From positions 3,720,001-3,784,000 of the forward strand of contig JACCLO010000003.1 in assembly GCA_029448655.1 (NCBI GenBank): a stretch of 64,000 nucleotides of DNA. The letters are read 5' to 3'. Positions within the stretch are counted from its first letter, which is position 1, and each line of letters opens with the position of its first letter. Positions 30,721-44,928 of this stretch are shown piece after piece. The notes beneath the pieces are model-generated. The model ran no database searches, was not told where the DNA came from, and saw only the letters and a list, made by a program, of their open reading frames with translations. The DNA is from Wolfiporia cocos. Its lineage: Eukaryota; Basidiomycota; Agaricomycetes; Polyporales; Phaeolaceae. Position numbers and translations under genes: made by a program.

Positions 30721-31158
30721 CGCATGTTACGACACTGGCAAAAGGAGTGGGTTTTCAAAAATCGCATAAACTCTTCGAGATATGCGTTAACCGCACTACC
30801 TACATACACGCTCCACCCCGTCCTACGAAAATTTATGGAGACTCGACATATCCAATCTCGCCTCTTACAATGCATTATCGGCCACGCCTTTATCAGCGAA
30901 TACTACCAACGTTTCATGCCTAACGAATCACCACTTTGTCCTTGCGACAACAACACGATCCAGACGAGACGTCACGTCTTACTGCACTGCCCTTTACACA
31001 ACCACGCACGTTCTTTCCTTCGCGAAGCTTCGCCTTCGCTACAACTCTCCTTCATCCTCGGTACCGTCAAAGGCTGGCGGGCAATCATATCGTTCCTCAA
31101 GCACTCCTGCGCATTTATCAAACAAGACGGCCCCCGAAGGATTTTCGACCCAGGGTAA
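30721..31158 (+). pseudogene. LINE ORF2, 3' end after the insertion
   Basis: Resumes with MLRHWQKEW, matching the point where the 5' part stops (RHRMLR). It contains the C-terminal zinc-knuckle-like region (LCPCDNN...RRHVLLHCPLHNHARSFLRE) that ends many Tad/I-like ORF2 proteins, then stops at 31156-31158. The repeated CGCATGTTA at 27049-27057 and 30721-30729 marks the insertion. No poly(A) tail or clear 3' target duplication was found downstream. Confidence 0.8.
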
Positions 31159-31931
31159 GCCAACGTCACCGCCATTACAGGCAACGACCATGACATTCCG
31201 TTACGATACCTAACACAAGTACGACCGCTCACACCACCCTACTCATTACTACGATAATCTTTACTTCCACCGTGGCTCTAGTTAGCTGCCGCACATGTAC
31301 ATAGGATACTGACTGCGGGGTATAAATGGTTGTCTCTCTCCCCCTAGTGGGTCATGTGATATAGACAGAGTGCCTGTGTTCGGGCCGTGCTGGCGCAGGC
31401 GCTCTATGTCACAGAATAATCTGTGACAGCCAGGGGCAGGGACGAGGAGCATGGGTAGAGATGGATATCTGTGAGTATATCCAGATATTTCTGGAGTGCA
31501 TTTGGGTGCTCTGTGTCGACATTTTTAGTACATTAGAATACATCTAATCACTCAGTGCCGATACATCTGAATACATTCAGATATATTCATGTGTACCATG
31601 ATCTTGTGCCAGGATATATGTCGAGACATCAAGCTATATGCAGCTACATTGAAGGATACACTGTGATTTATTGCAATACACTGCCAGACATTCCCATGCA
31701 ATCCTGAGGATACATTGACATATATTTGATGTATCGAAACTTATCTTAGTTACATTTGGATACATTTAGTGTAGATAAGATACATTGTATGGGCGTCTAC
31801 TTTGTATCCTAATGTAGTCTATGGTTCGCGCTGGTTATATTTAAATACCTGGAATTCTCACTGGGAATAAATGTCTGTCATCATTCTTATCACATGATAC
31901 TAATGTAACTTGATTAGATAACAAGCGTTAG
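31159..31931. other. Intergenic, TACAT-rich, with a 22-bp palindrome
   Basis: No gene. TGTCACAGA-ATAA-TCTGTGACA (31407-31428) is a perfect inverted repeat resembling two LTR termini. From about 31480 to 31800 GATACATT/TACATC-type words recur at short irregular intervals, giving an AT-rich degenerate repeat. The end may include the NBP35 promoter. Confidence 0.5.
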
Positions 31932-31985
31932 ATGACTGACCAATCTCAAATCTCACTGAGTGCAACGTTCTCCGAGTCCATCCCC

Positions 31986-33138
31986 ATGATCGCCTTGCAA
32001 CAGTCTGCACCAGCCCCAGATCCTCTCTCCGTTCCTTCTAACGCACCAGAGCACTGTCCTGTACGCGCTCATGCGCTTTTGAGATGATGTGATAGCTGAC
32101 GGCAGGGGTCGTCGAATAGGGCACAGAATCTGAGCTCGCCGGTAAAGCAGATGCGTGCGCAGGATGCGCGAATCAAGAGATTTGCGCATCAGGACAGGCG
32201 AGGGGTCCGGATCCCGCGCTACCGCTCGTACGGCAGCGGATGTCAAGCGTACGGCGCAAAATTCTCGTCCTGTCGGGCAAAGGAGGTGTAGGCAAGTCTA
32301 CATTCACCGCACAGCTCGGATGGGCATTCGCGGCAGATGAGCAGCTTCAGGTGAGTTCCCTACCCTTCTCGGTCGCTTGTAAACTCACTCACTCCCTTCT
32401 ACGACTTCTAACAGACAGGCATCATGGACGTAGACATCTGTGGTCCGTCCATCCCAACCATCCTCGGGATCGCCTCCGAGCAAGTGCACGCCTCCTCCTC
32501 CGGCTGGTCGCCCGTGTACGTGCAGGACAACCTCGGCGTCATGTCCGTCGGCTTCATGCTGCCGTCCTCCAAGGACGCAGTCATGTGGCGTGGGCCGAAG
32601 AAGAACGGGCTAATCTCACAGTTCCTCAAGGACGTCGACTGGGGCGAGCTCGACTACCTCGTGATCGACACGCCACCCGGCACGTCCGACGAGCACCTCA
32701 GCATCGTGCAGTACCTCAAGGAAAGCGGCATTGACGGCGCGATCGTCATCACGACTCCGCAGGAGGTCGCGCTGCAGGACGTGCGGCGCGAGATCGACTT
32801 CTGCCGCAAGGTCGGCATCCGGGTGCTCGGACTTGTGGAGAACATGTCTGGGTTCGTGTGCCCGAATTGCAAGAATGAGTCCCAGATCTTCAAGCCAAGT
32901 ACTGGGGGTGGGAGGAGGCTCGCACAGGATATGGGCGTGGACTTCTTGGGTGCCGTGCCGCTTGATCCACGGATAGGCAAGAGCGCGGACTATGGCATCA
33001 GCTTCCTGGACGAGTACCCTGATAGCCCGGCAAGCGCGGCCTATCTGGATATCATTGACCGTGAGTTCTCAATATTTCGCTGCCTGCTATTTGAGAAATC
33101 ACACGTACACAGAGATCAAGCAAAAGCTCGGAGGCTGA
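31986..33138 (+). CDS. NBP35: Cytosolic Fe-S cluster assembly factor NBP35
   Basis: Exons 31986-32060, 32120-32350, 32415-33060 and 33113-33138 give 325 aa, close to yeast Nbp35 (328). An in-frame ATG at 31932 would add 18 residues, so the start is not settled. The N-terminal C-x13-C-x2-C-x5-C motif (EHC...DACAGC...EIC) that binds a stable 4Fe-4S cluster separates NBP35 from Cfd1. Then come the P-loop GKGGVGKST, the switch [20 protein letters not shown] and the bridging-cluster CPNC. Family role: P-loop NTPase scaffold that, with Cfd1, assembles 4Fe-4S clusters for cytosolic and nuclear proteins. All splice sites are GT-AG and keep the frame. An essential gene next to transposon debris marks the edge of the housekeeping island. 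Confidence 0.95.
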
Positions 33139-33372
33139 GCCGTAGCCATATCCTCTGACTGCTGTGATGGATTCGGAGACGCTGGTGGCACGCCCTCAGT
33201 TCGCGGTCCGTATCAATATTATATCCAGCATGTATCTATCTTCTATTATTCGCGGCTGGCAGCGCGCCTTGTCTATGTAGAGTACTGTTCGCGGGCTTAC
33301 TGGAAGGTATCGGTCTATTCATACATCTAGATGACTCAACGAATTGCTGCGATATTGTAGGGGTGCCGAGGA

Positions 33373-36037
<2,665 letters not shown>

Positions 36038-37971
36038 TATGCGAAGAGGCCCGTTGAAGACAAATGCTGCTGTCGGAGACGCGTTCAGCGACCAAAGTCA
36101 GCGGCAACCCAGGGTTGTGCGCGCCAGAGCTGCAGGGTCCCAGAGAGACAGCGCTGATGCCTGGAGGAGATGACGGTGTGAAAGAAGAGGATAACGGTGG
36201 CAAATGCATGAATAACATATTACGTCTCGCCACGATTGTGCCAGGCGGCTCAAGCCTCAAACGTACTCACTCACCCAATCCGGACCCACGATAGCACAGA
36301 TCTCCCGCTTGGATCAAACACGCTCCGAAAGTGTGCAACAAACGTTGCGCGAAACGTGTATATTTGAGACGACATCAAATTCACTGATTATGCACGGAAC
36401 CCGGTAATGTATTGAGGGAAAGGCTATGTTTAAGCGGCAGCTCGATAGAGTCCATGTCTCCCATTCGCTCCGATACTTCAAGGGAGTCCCTTACGAAGCA
36501 GAAACCCAGGCAAGGAAAGCGCAGCTTGGTCATACTCGACGTCGTCTCGTCCTCGGCTTAAGGGCATCCTTCCCGACTGACCGCGACTGCCTCGCTTAGT
36601 CTCGCAATTCTCGGAACTGCATACCAGATCGGGATCGTCTTTATTCGCGCATTGCTCGCGTCACCCGGCGCAGTGGAAACTTGGTCGTCACATAAACAGT
36701 CTTCCTCGCTCTCCAGCTTGACGCTCGGGCCTTTAGTGTCAGGTGCGAGGTCTGAAGCTGAAGCCTCGAAAAGATGAGATTTGTTGTAGAGCATAGCTTC
36801 ACGTCTTCGCCGGCTCCTTGCGCCACGTCATCTCCCACGTAAGCAGCCTCAAGCACGGGGCGCGGGGCCCCTGTGCAGACTTGGGCATCCTCGCGAGAAT
36901 GGGTCGTTTTGCTGGACGTCCTCGTCCGCCCCTCTGGTCGTGCAGCACGATTGTCACAGCCTGCAGGCGAAGAGTCATGAAAGTGTCCGGATATATATTT
37001 TCGACAACCTACTCCCAACTTATATTCGGATTGATCTGTCGTAAGTCAAGATGCCGATCGTCACTTGGAATCTGGGTACCTTGCATCCCGAGCGAGTATT
37101 TGAGAAATGTAACAATCCTCATGAGATAACGGAGAATTGATCCGGAAGTGCATGCATGTAGACAACTGGACTGGAAGGCCCCCTTTCGCAGAAGAGCAGT
37201 TGAATCTGAACACTTGCTTCCCCCAGGAGTCTACGAGCGAACATATCGAATGTTGCATAATCCAACGGTTTGCAGACTCCCTTAAGCATGACTTCGGCGC
37301 GCCATTGTTCAAAGCTGTATGTGCAGACACCGCGTCATACCCCCAGCCAGGGCGCGGTCTTCATCAAAGAGGTTTTGTTGCTCTCAGTGACATCCCAGAC
37401 TAGCGTGCACTCGCAGGCGGCGTCTTGTTTGATCGTCAACGACTACCCCACGCACGATTGAAGCGAAAACGCTGAACGTCCGGATTGTAATATATTCTCA
37501 CCTGTGAAGCTTGAACGCGCCTTGCGGTCCGCCTTTACAGCCGGCACTGAAAGCGAACCTAGCATTCCGATCAATTGCAAGTGAAGTTTTGAATGCAGCC
37601 AGCGGCACGTTGTTATTCACGCGACGCGCATCCGTGACAGTCGCGAATCGCGACATGTCACAATTCGTCACACATCATACAGCGGGATTTCAGCGCCAAA
37701 CCACTGGCAGAGTAATGTCATGATTGAACGATATATACATGTTACAATTTCGAGATGTGATGTATACAGAGAAATACAACTATCATAACCGCAAGGATCA
37801 CAAACTGAGCACAACATACACCATCACATCGAAAGCCTCGTGCCATAGACGCGACCAAAGCACGACCACCCGGCCTAGTCGTCCTACACCGTAACATCTC
37901 CAGCATCTTCACGCCTGCCCTCAGCAGCCACGCTCGCTTGAACATTGGCAGTACCCGACCACGCCCGCCAG
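36038..37971. other. Intergenic between MAP kinase and makorin-like genes
   Basis: About 1.9 kb. It should hold the MAP kinase promoter (36038-36300) and the makorin 3' region. Frames in 36.5-37.7 kb are short, mutually overlapping on both strands and match nothing I recognise. A small multi-exon gene cannot be excluded. Confidence 0.45.
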
Positions 37972-40042
37972 TCACAATCCTTCCGCACTGCGCAGCTCGC
38001 CCTCCGGATCCGTGTGCGCACGCTGCAGCTGGCGCGGACGGCTCGCGGGCCGCTGCCCGCTCTCCTCTGCTGATCGTATCGCGGATAAATCACCTTCAGA
38101 CAACTCTCTATACATCTTCTGCTGCTGCGACACCGCAGTGCGCCCGCGACGCCCCTCGCGGGAGCGCCCACTCGTCGTGCTGCTCCAGACCACGCGCCCA
38201 CGGCCGTCTGTGAGGAAGGGCGGGTCGTTGTCCTGCAGCGCCTCCGAGACGCGGTCCGCGTCTGGAGGAGCCGCGTGTGTGTCTCCATGAGCAGGCTCGG
38301 CAGAGGGCTGAGAGGTGGACGGCGAAGGCTGGTCAGGCTCGAGAGTGCCAAACTGCAGAACTTCTTGCACTCTCTGATCAAAATCCTCCGCTTCCCCAAT
38401 GAGGACATCGGCTTCATGTGCGACCCGGGCATCATTCGCTGCGCGGCTTGAGCTGGGGGCGGTGCCAACTTCTGCCCCGAGTGAGGGCCAGTTGGCAGAC
38501 GAGAAAAGAGCCGCTGAGCTAGGTAGTGGCCGATTGTTCTCGAGGGTGTCGTCTGCGAGGTCGGGAGTATTGTAACTGTCCCTGCGCACTACGGTGCTGA
38601 ACCGTGAGTAGGGCTCTGACGTGACTCCGGTCCGAGTGGAATCCGAAGCGTCCTCTGGGGCCTGATCAGACGGTGCAGAGGCGGGCATCGGTATAATGGT
38701 GTCGCTCGTAGCCTCTGAAGCAGGTTCCGGGGATGCCGACGTCTCTTCCACGCCGCCATCCGCCGCCAGCGAGATCGGTGTCCCCAATCGGAATCGCACG
38801 TGGTACCCACCACCCCAGCCGAAGTCGCTGAGCTGAATAGCATTCACCTACAACGCCAGATCCATAAGGCGTTCGATCTGTCAGATACCCTCAAAAGACG
38901 CATGCCATAACTCTGAGGTGCTGGTACATACCAGTCTCTCCATGGTCTCTGCCATCCGCTCTGCAAAGGGACCGTCATCGTGTGCACCTGCGTAGTCGTC
39001 CTCGTCTGAGTAGATGTCGAGTCCATCCTCGTAATCCTCGAGACCAGAAATATTGGCGCGGATACTCTCGAGCGCTGAACGGAAGTAGGGAACATCCCAA
39101 GGAGGGTCACGGAAGTTAAATCGCCAGTCGCGACGACGGCGCTCCTACATAACAGGTAAATGCAGTCCAGCATACGTAGGGCGCAAGACCCACCCGTGCT
39201 GTGTCTTCGATCCCGGTCTCGAAGACGTAGGGTGTCCCGTCTTCGTTGAGATGTTTGTAGAAGCAGTCCTTCCCAAATGGACAATGGCGATTGCCCACAG
39301 GCGACTTGTAGAAATGGCTTCATCATGTGGCCGTCAGAGTATAGTATCTCAGACGTTCATAAAGGTACGCACCGGCACGGCACTCGAGCCATACTGGCCT
39401 TGTACCTCTCAATCGTGGCCGTCTTCTCTGGATGCCCCTCGGGATAGAACTTGCTCGATGGCGTCACAAACTTCGACGGTGCACGGCAGAGGGGACATTG
39501 CTTGATAACACCGGATGAGACGACTTCCTCAGACTTGCCATTACGGTCACGCCACGATCGGATACACTGAGAGACCAATAGTCAGAGGCGCATTGCGTGA
39601 TTCAAACAGAGCCCGCACTCCAACGCAGAAGACATGGCTGCAGCCGCCTGTAGTCAAATATGAAACGAGACGTGGATAGCAGCCAAAGATGGGCGCACCC
39701 AGCAAACCAAAGGTGACCGGCTTCTCGTAGCAGATACAACAGAGATCTTCTTCCTCCTCAGGTGTGGCAATCGGCTCGGGCGTGGCATGCCTGAACCAGC
39801 ATTTGTCACCGCGTACGCAGTATCCTGCAGCAAAATATCTGCACGTCTTGTGCTTGTCGTATGGGGTGAATTTGTCGGTTTCGCCGTGCAAGAACTTGCA
39901 ACGATCGCCGGCGAAACATCCTCTACTTGTGTTGCTGCCCGCATCATCAGCGCGCTGGCTCATCATGTCGCCTGGACTGCCACACTCACTAATACTTGCA
40001 TACTCCTCTTGCCTTGGACGTTACTGGCCGCTCGTTGCTCAT
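37972..40042 (-). CDS. Makorin-like RING/CCCH-zinc-finger E3 ubiquitin ligase
   Basis: Starts at ATG 40042 (MSNERPVTSKARGVCKYY), spliced to an exon near 39.93 kb that completes a first CCCH finger (CKYY-RGCFAGDRCKFLH). A second CCCH finger (CRYFAAGYCVRGDKCWFRH) follows, then a C3HC4 RING split by introns (CCICYEKPVTFGLL; GGCSHVFC; CIRSWRDRN...CPLC), then a third CCCH (GNRHCPFGKDCFYKH). The last exon (38847-37972) encodes a long acidic, Ser/Pro-rich tail. This domain order is that of makorins, which ubiquitinate targets and may bind RNA. The tail of roughly 300 residues is lineage-specific. It diverges from HFI1 with a 270-bp shared promoter. Confidence 0.88.
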
Positions 40043-40312
40043 GAGATGCTAAGTCTAACAGGTACAAGCGTCCGGCGGCGTCTCCTCGCAGAGGAAGATG
40101 CGAGTTGATTAGAACGTAAAGTATAGCAACAGATACTAGACTGGTTAGCGTGATGACAGCACGAAAACAATACGACGATGAGCGGCGCAGGTCAAGCAGT
40201 GGGTGGATGGTGGTCGAGTGGGGTAGACTAGGCTGTAGAGTCAGCAGATCGAGGCTCTGCTGAGTCAGCATCTATTGCTTATTCCTGACCGCGATCTCAA
40301 GCTTCGTGTGGT
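40043..40312. promoter_or_regulatory. Shared divergent promoter, makorin-like and HFI1
   Basis: Only 270 bp separate the two start codons, which point away from each other, so both promoters must lie here. No strong TATA box is evident on either side. Confidence 0.6.
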
Positions 40313-41421
40313 ATGTCTCTGCCATCGACGACGACTACTCGACACCAGTTGGCCTCCGCCCTGGGCCCCAAGGCTTCACAATACTATGCTGCGCTGCGAG
40401 AGTACCTATGTGCTCGAATCTCCCGCATTGAGTTTGATGAGCAAGTGAAGGAGCTGCTCGACTCCACACATCTTGGTACGCGCATCTGTGCACGCGTAAT
40501 TTCGCCCTCTGATTTGGCATGATGCTGTAGTACAGCTGCACAACTCGCTTATCGTTTCTTTGTTCGATACTTCCGCCCACCTTGCGCCCCCCACGCCACC
40601 CCCGGACGTACCAAAACCACCGCCCCGCAAACGGCGGCGTACGCTCCCGTATCAGGGTGCTGACAGCTCCGACCCCTCGACCTTGAGGTCATCCAGGTTG
40701 AAAAGATGGACAGTGGGACTGGGTAGGCGGGAGCGGGAGCGAATACGGCAATTGGAGACAATCGCGAAGCCCCTCGAGCTACAGCCGCTGCCATTTAGAG
40801 ACGAGATATCTGCGGAACGCGGCGTGCAACTTCTACCTGAACGACAAGGTGAGCTGTACGCTTATTATATTAGTGATTCCAGCTCACAGCTGCTGCAGAA
40901 CCTGCTGGTAGTCGTCTACCGCTGCACCTTGCATCCGTCTCGCGTGGCTTTGCAGTGCAGCACATCTCTGATCGCATCAACCTCATATCGGCCCAGCACA
41001 ACTTGGGCGCACCTTCGAAAGCGGTGTCCTCGTTGATGATGCTTGCGTTTGAGGTGGGTATAAGCTCATGTTCTACTACCTACTCTGCTGACAAGTCCAC
41101 TAGGCGAAATTGAAACAGCTGATCATGCACGCTTTATCGCTGACGTCGACTTCTCACGCGATCGCGTCCATTCGCACTGCATCAAAAGGCAGTACCAACT
41201 ATCCCCTCTCTGTCTCTTCGTTCGACACGCTCTTCACGATCTCTCCCGCTGTCCTCCCGAACAAATCAGCCGCGGCGATGCGCATGGCGCTGGGCGATAG
41301 CGAGGCTTATGAGGAAGAGGTGCCGCTGAAGGATCGGGATGTGCATGATGCGCGATGGCAATTATTCGCGCTGCTCAGCGAGCGGAGCACGGTGAAGGAG
41401 GCATTACGGACGCTAGCGTAA
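40313..41421 (+). CDS. HFI1: SAGA complex subunit Hfi1/Ada1
   Basis: Exons 40313-40475, 40531-40848, 40890-41053 and 41104-41421 join in frame to 320 aa. The N terminus has the Hfi1/Tada1 pattern (LGPKASQYYAALREYLCARI, then EFDEQVKELL, then LHNSLIVSLF), followed by a PPTPPPDVPKPPPRKRRR linker. A histone-fold-like region (LPLHLASVSRGFAVQHISDRI) and a C-terminal helix follow. The protein is a structural subunit of the SAGA histone acetyltransferase coactivator. Assignment is by these motifs and overall length. Confidence 0.85.
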
Positions 41422-41651
41422 GGTGGCCCAACACCGTGGGTCCGTTCCCATCGCCGCGACGATATTTGCCCGCAGGTGTCGAGACTCTGTATCAGGTGAC
41501 ATTGAGAGAAGACTACGAAGACACCACTGTCCCTGTATGCTACGTTGATACCCCCGTGTATGTGCCGGATTACCGGCCCGTGCCTGACTATGTAACCATA
41601 CTAACGTCCACTGCTCCCGTCGGGTCACCGAAATCTGCTCTGGCTGAATGG

Positions 41652-41659
41652 TATAAAAG
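41652..41659 (+). promoter_or_regulatory. TATA box of the first dihydrodiol dehydrogenase-like gene
   Basis: TATAAAAG, 66 bp upstream of the ATG at 41725 and on the same strand. Confidence 0.6.
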
Positions 41660-41724
41660 CTCTCCATCATCGAGTTTGGTCTCTCCCGCTACTTTCACCT
41701 CCGCGTGCTTGCTGATCAATCGCG

Positions 41725-43278
41725 ATGGCGTCCGCTCAACCGTTCGTGCTGCGTTGGGGTATTATTTCCACCGGCAGAATTGCCATGGAGTTTATCAAGG
41801 TCAGTGCAGACTGGCTGTTGCGCACTTGTGCTAAATGGAATCAAAATGTAGGACTGTCTGGTTGACCCCACGACGTATGTTAAGTGACCGTGCTTCATAT
41901 TAGTCAGCTTCTCAACCTTTGTAAGGCGTGGTACCACCGACGTTGTCCACAAAGTCATTGCCGTAGGCTCGCGCAATGGCAATGTGCAAAAAGCAACCGA
42001 GTTCATCCAGGCCTATGGTGCTGGACAAGCCATCAAGGCGTACGGCACGTACGAGGAGGTCTACGCAGACAAGGTCAGCTCGCCCCGCATTCACCGAACT
42101 TTTCCCGCTAACCTGCTCCGCATAGGAAATTGACGCTATCTACATCGGTATGTAGACGTCATGTGTCCCTCAGCAAGGCGCTCAGTAATCTCAATGATGC
42201 GACGCCTTCCTGAATAGGATCCCCGCACACGCAGCACTACGAGAATGCCCTCGCGGCGCTGCAGGCAGGCAAACATGTTCTGTGCGAGAAGGCTACCACG
42301 TCCAATGCTGCAGAGCTGCGGCACCTCCTGTCGGTCGCGAAGGGGAAGGGCCTATTCTTCATGGAAGCGATGTGGACACGCTTCCAGCCGCTCGTGAAGG
42401 AGGTCAAGCGGATCGCTGAGGAAGGCCCGTTGGGAGACCCTGTAGTATTGCATGCAGATCTCGCCCACGACTTCCAAGTAGACAGTACGCAGAGGTGTTT
42501 AACTTCTCGATTTCAAGTGTTAAAACTCGTTCTCCCAGCATTGCCCTTGAGCCACCGTATTATCAACCCTCAGCTCGGCGGCGGAGCTTTGCTTGACCTG
42601 TGAGTATCTCTGCGTTTTACGATCGAATAGTTCATTTATCGTTTCTAGGGGTCCATATCCCATGATTTGGGTCAGCAGTACAGTGCTCCGAGTGTATGAG
42701 TTGCTCAACTGACTTACGAGGATTTAGACCGTTCTTGCTTTGTATGAACACCCTTCAAACAAGAAGGCCCTCCCCACCAGTATCAGCGCATCGATAGTCA
42801 AGTCACCAATCACCGGTGTTGACAGCAGTACATCTTGGACCGTGAACTTCACGTCGACACTCCGCGCGCAGGCAATACTGAGCTGCAGCATCACGCTACC
42901 GTCCGCGCCGTTCGGCGCGACGATCCGCTACCGCGGAGGAAACATCTTCATACCTAATCCGATCTTCAAGCCGTCGCATTTCACGGTGCAGTACTTTGAC
43001 AAACCCGGGAGCGGCGTTGTCGTGCGCGAGGAGAAGCGCGTGTTCAACTATGTCGGCGGCGGGTGGCATTATGAGGCGGATGAAGTTGCGAGGTGCGTGC
43101 GAGATGGGAAGCTGGAGAGCGATCTCTGGGGTCATGACAAGAGCCTCTTGCTCATGGACACCTTTGACGAGGTAAAGCAAAACACTGATTATATCGTACA
43201 TTCCAACTCACTATCGCAATCAAGGTTCGTCGCCAAGGAGGATACAAGCTCCCCGATGGTGTTGAGAAGGTACTGTGA
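41725..43278 (+). CDS. Gfo/Idh/MocA oxidoreductase, dihydrodiol/xylose dehydrogenase-like, copy 1
   Basis: Nine exons (41725-41799, 41852-41874, 41926-42073, 42126-42147, 42218-42484, 42539-42599, 42649-42670, 42728-43171, 43225-43278) give 371 aa with no frame break. The N terminus LRWGIISTGRIA is the dinucleotide-binding GxxGxxA turn. DPTT, AVGSRN, GSPHTQHYENALAAL, HVLCEKATTSN and EAMWTRFQP (the active-site region of dimeric dihydrodiol dehydrogenases) follow. The C terminus has GGGALLDLGPYP and the beta-sheet dimer domain. Members oxidise sugars or trans-dihydrodiols with NADP. The substrate here is unknown. It has a tandem copy at 47432. Confidence 0.9.
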
Positions 43279-44928
43279 AGAAACGCACAATTATGTAACA
43301 TGCGGAACGAAGCAAATACACCAAACTGTACAGTATCTCCTCACATTGCTATATATTGGCGCAGGTTACTTCCTGCATCCCTAATCCGCTCGTTGGCATT
43401 AGCACAATATTTCCAACATCGGCCAAGGTGTCACACTACATAATTCATCTATCATTTGACACGATCATGCAAAGCAAGATGTCTCAGTTGACACGGTTCA
43501 TACTCAAGATCTGTGTTCTACAATGCGTTCGAAATCGAACTGCAGTTGATCTTGTTAGAGTCCCTCTGCTCCTTGTATGGGTTCTCCTCATGGTCTCAGG
43601 TACGCTTTATGCCACTGGAGAGGGTGGGAGGCGTCCCGCTATCGTCTATCGATTGATCTCCTGTGTCCTTTTTGCTGTCCTACCCGAAGTTGGAGGCTAA
43701 AGAACTTCAAATGACAAGCTCTCGAGGAACGTTCTTAAACTCTCGATGATGTTGTACTGTAGTATTCCTTCTCTTATTATTCGCAAATCAACATTATTTG
43801 AGAGAGAGCTAGTACCGGGAGAATCGTCAAATACTGGTCGCGACTAGGTCTCAGCCATATGACAGAGTCACTAACGGTGTTGCCATCGGTCCAGCATGTA
43901 GTATATCTCTGCATACGTTCCTTAGCCGATTGACATCCCTCCTTTCAGTAGGACGAGAGCAGTCGGCCATGCAAAAGAAGCCTCCAGGCTAATGAGGGAG
44001 TGAGACGCCACTCAAGCTGACGCATGATATTCGGTTCATCCAGACAAATGAGAGCATGAGCACATCGATATAGGCATTGTATAGCATACAGACTCAAGCT
44101 CTCTTGCCAAAAGTTCCAACGACGAAAGCGCAACACAAGGGTAGCGTGAGCAAGCAACAGCTTGCCGGTGAGAAAGCGTCGTGCGCTACACTCGCGGTAC
44201 GATCACGTGCGAGCCACATTCATGGATCCCTCGGTGAAACCATGACAAGAGCCCCTTTTGACACGATGGTGCAATTCGCAGATGCAGGACATCTCAGTTG
44301 TCGACGCGGCTCAAACGTTTACCCCGGAGGTGCTGTGTCCTTCAACGTGTTTGAGATCGAATACCAACTGTAACACTAGATTATCTTTCTCTGATATCTT
44401 CATCTCGATCACTCTGTTGTTCGTTGCCACGAAACCTCTGGGTTATGATGCATGAGCTTTGAAATTTAACGTCAAAACTCTACAAGATATCTCGGAGCGA
44501 GTGTGAACCACGTCATATCTTGATCTGCATGTATACAATTGTCACCCCGGTTGGCGACGAAGAAGAGGTGCCCCCCCCCGCCAACTAGATGAACAGATGC
44601 TACATGTCATATGCTTTCGATTACTGAACACTACTTTATCTCAGTACATACAATTAGTGATCATCGGGACTCATCTACCACATAAAGTATAGATGTCTCG
44701 AATTACATCTCCGATCGCTCTCCTCGGAATTCAGTACTCATCTATCGCATTCGGAAGGAGACATGGTAATCAGCCTTCTGATGTACTTGCTAAGTCTGTC
44801 TGATTCGTGAGGCAACGAGCACTGGACCATCGCGACCAGCCAGAGTCTGAGTCTCGGCTATATATTAACGTTTCGACACAGGCTAACAGCCTCCTTTTGC
44901 TCGGAGCTCTATCTATTCAAACTGTGCC
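43279..44928. other. Intergenic, no gene recognised
   Basis: About 1.65 kb containing short frames only. A TATATATTA motif near 44859 lies about 70 bp before the ATG at 44929 and probably serves the next gene. Confidence 0.5.

Noticed and set aside
44570..44584. C-run (CCCCCCCCCCG) as a possible sequence feature
   Set aside because: Simple homopolymer with no associated structure; possibly a sequencing-sensitive site.
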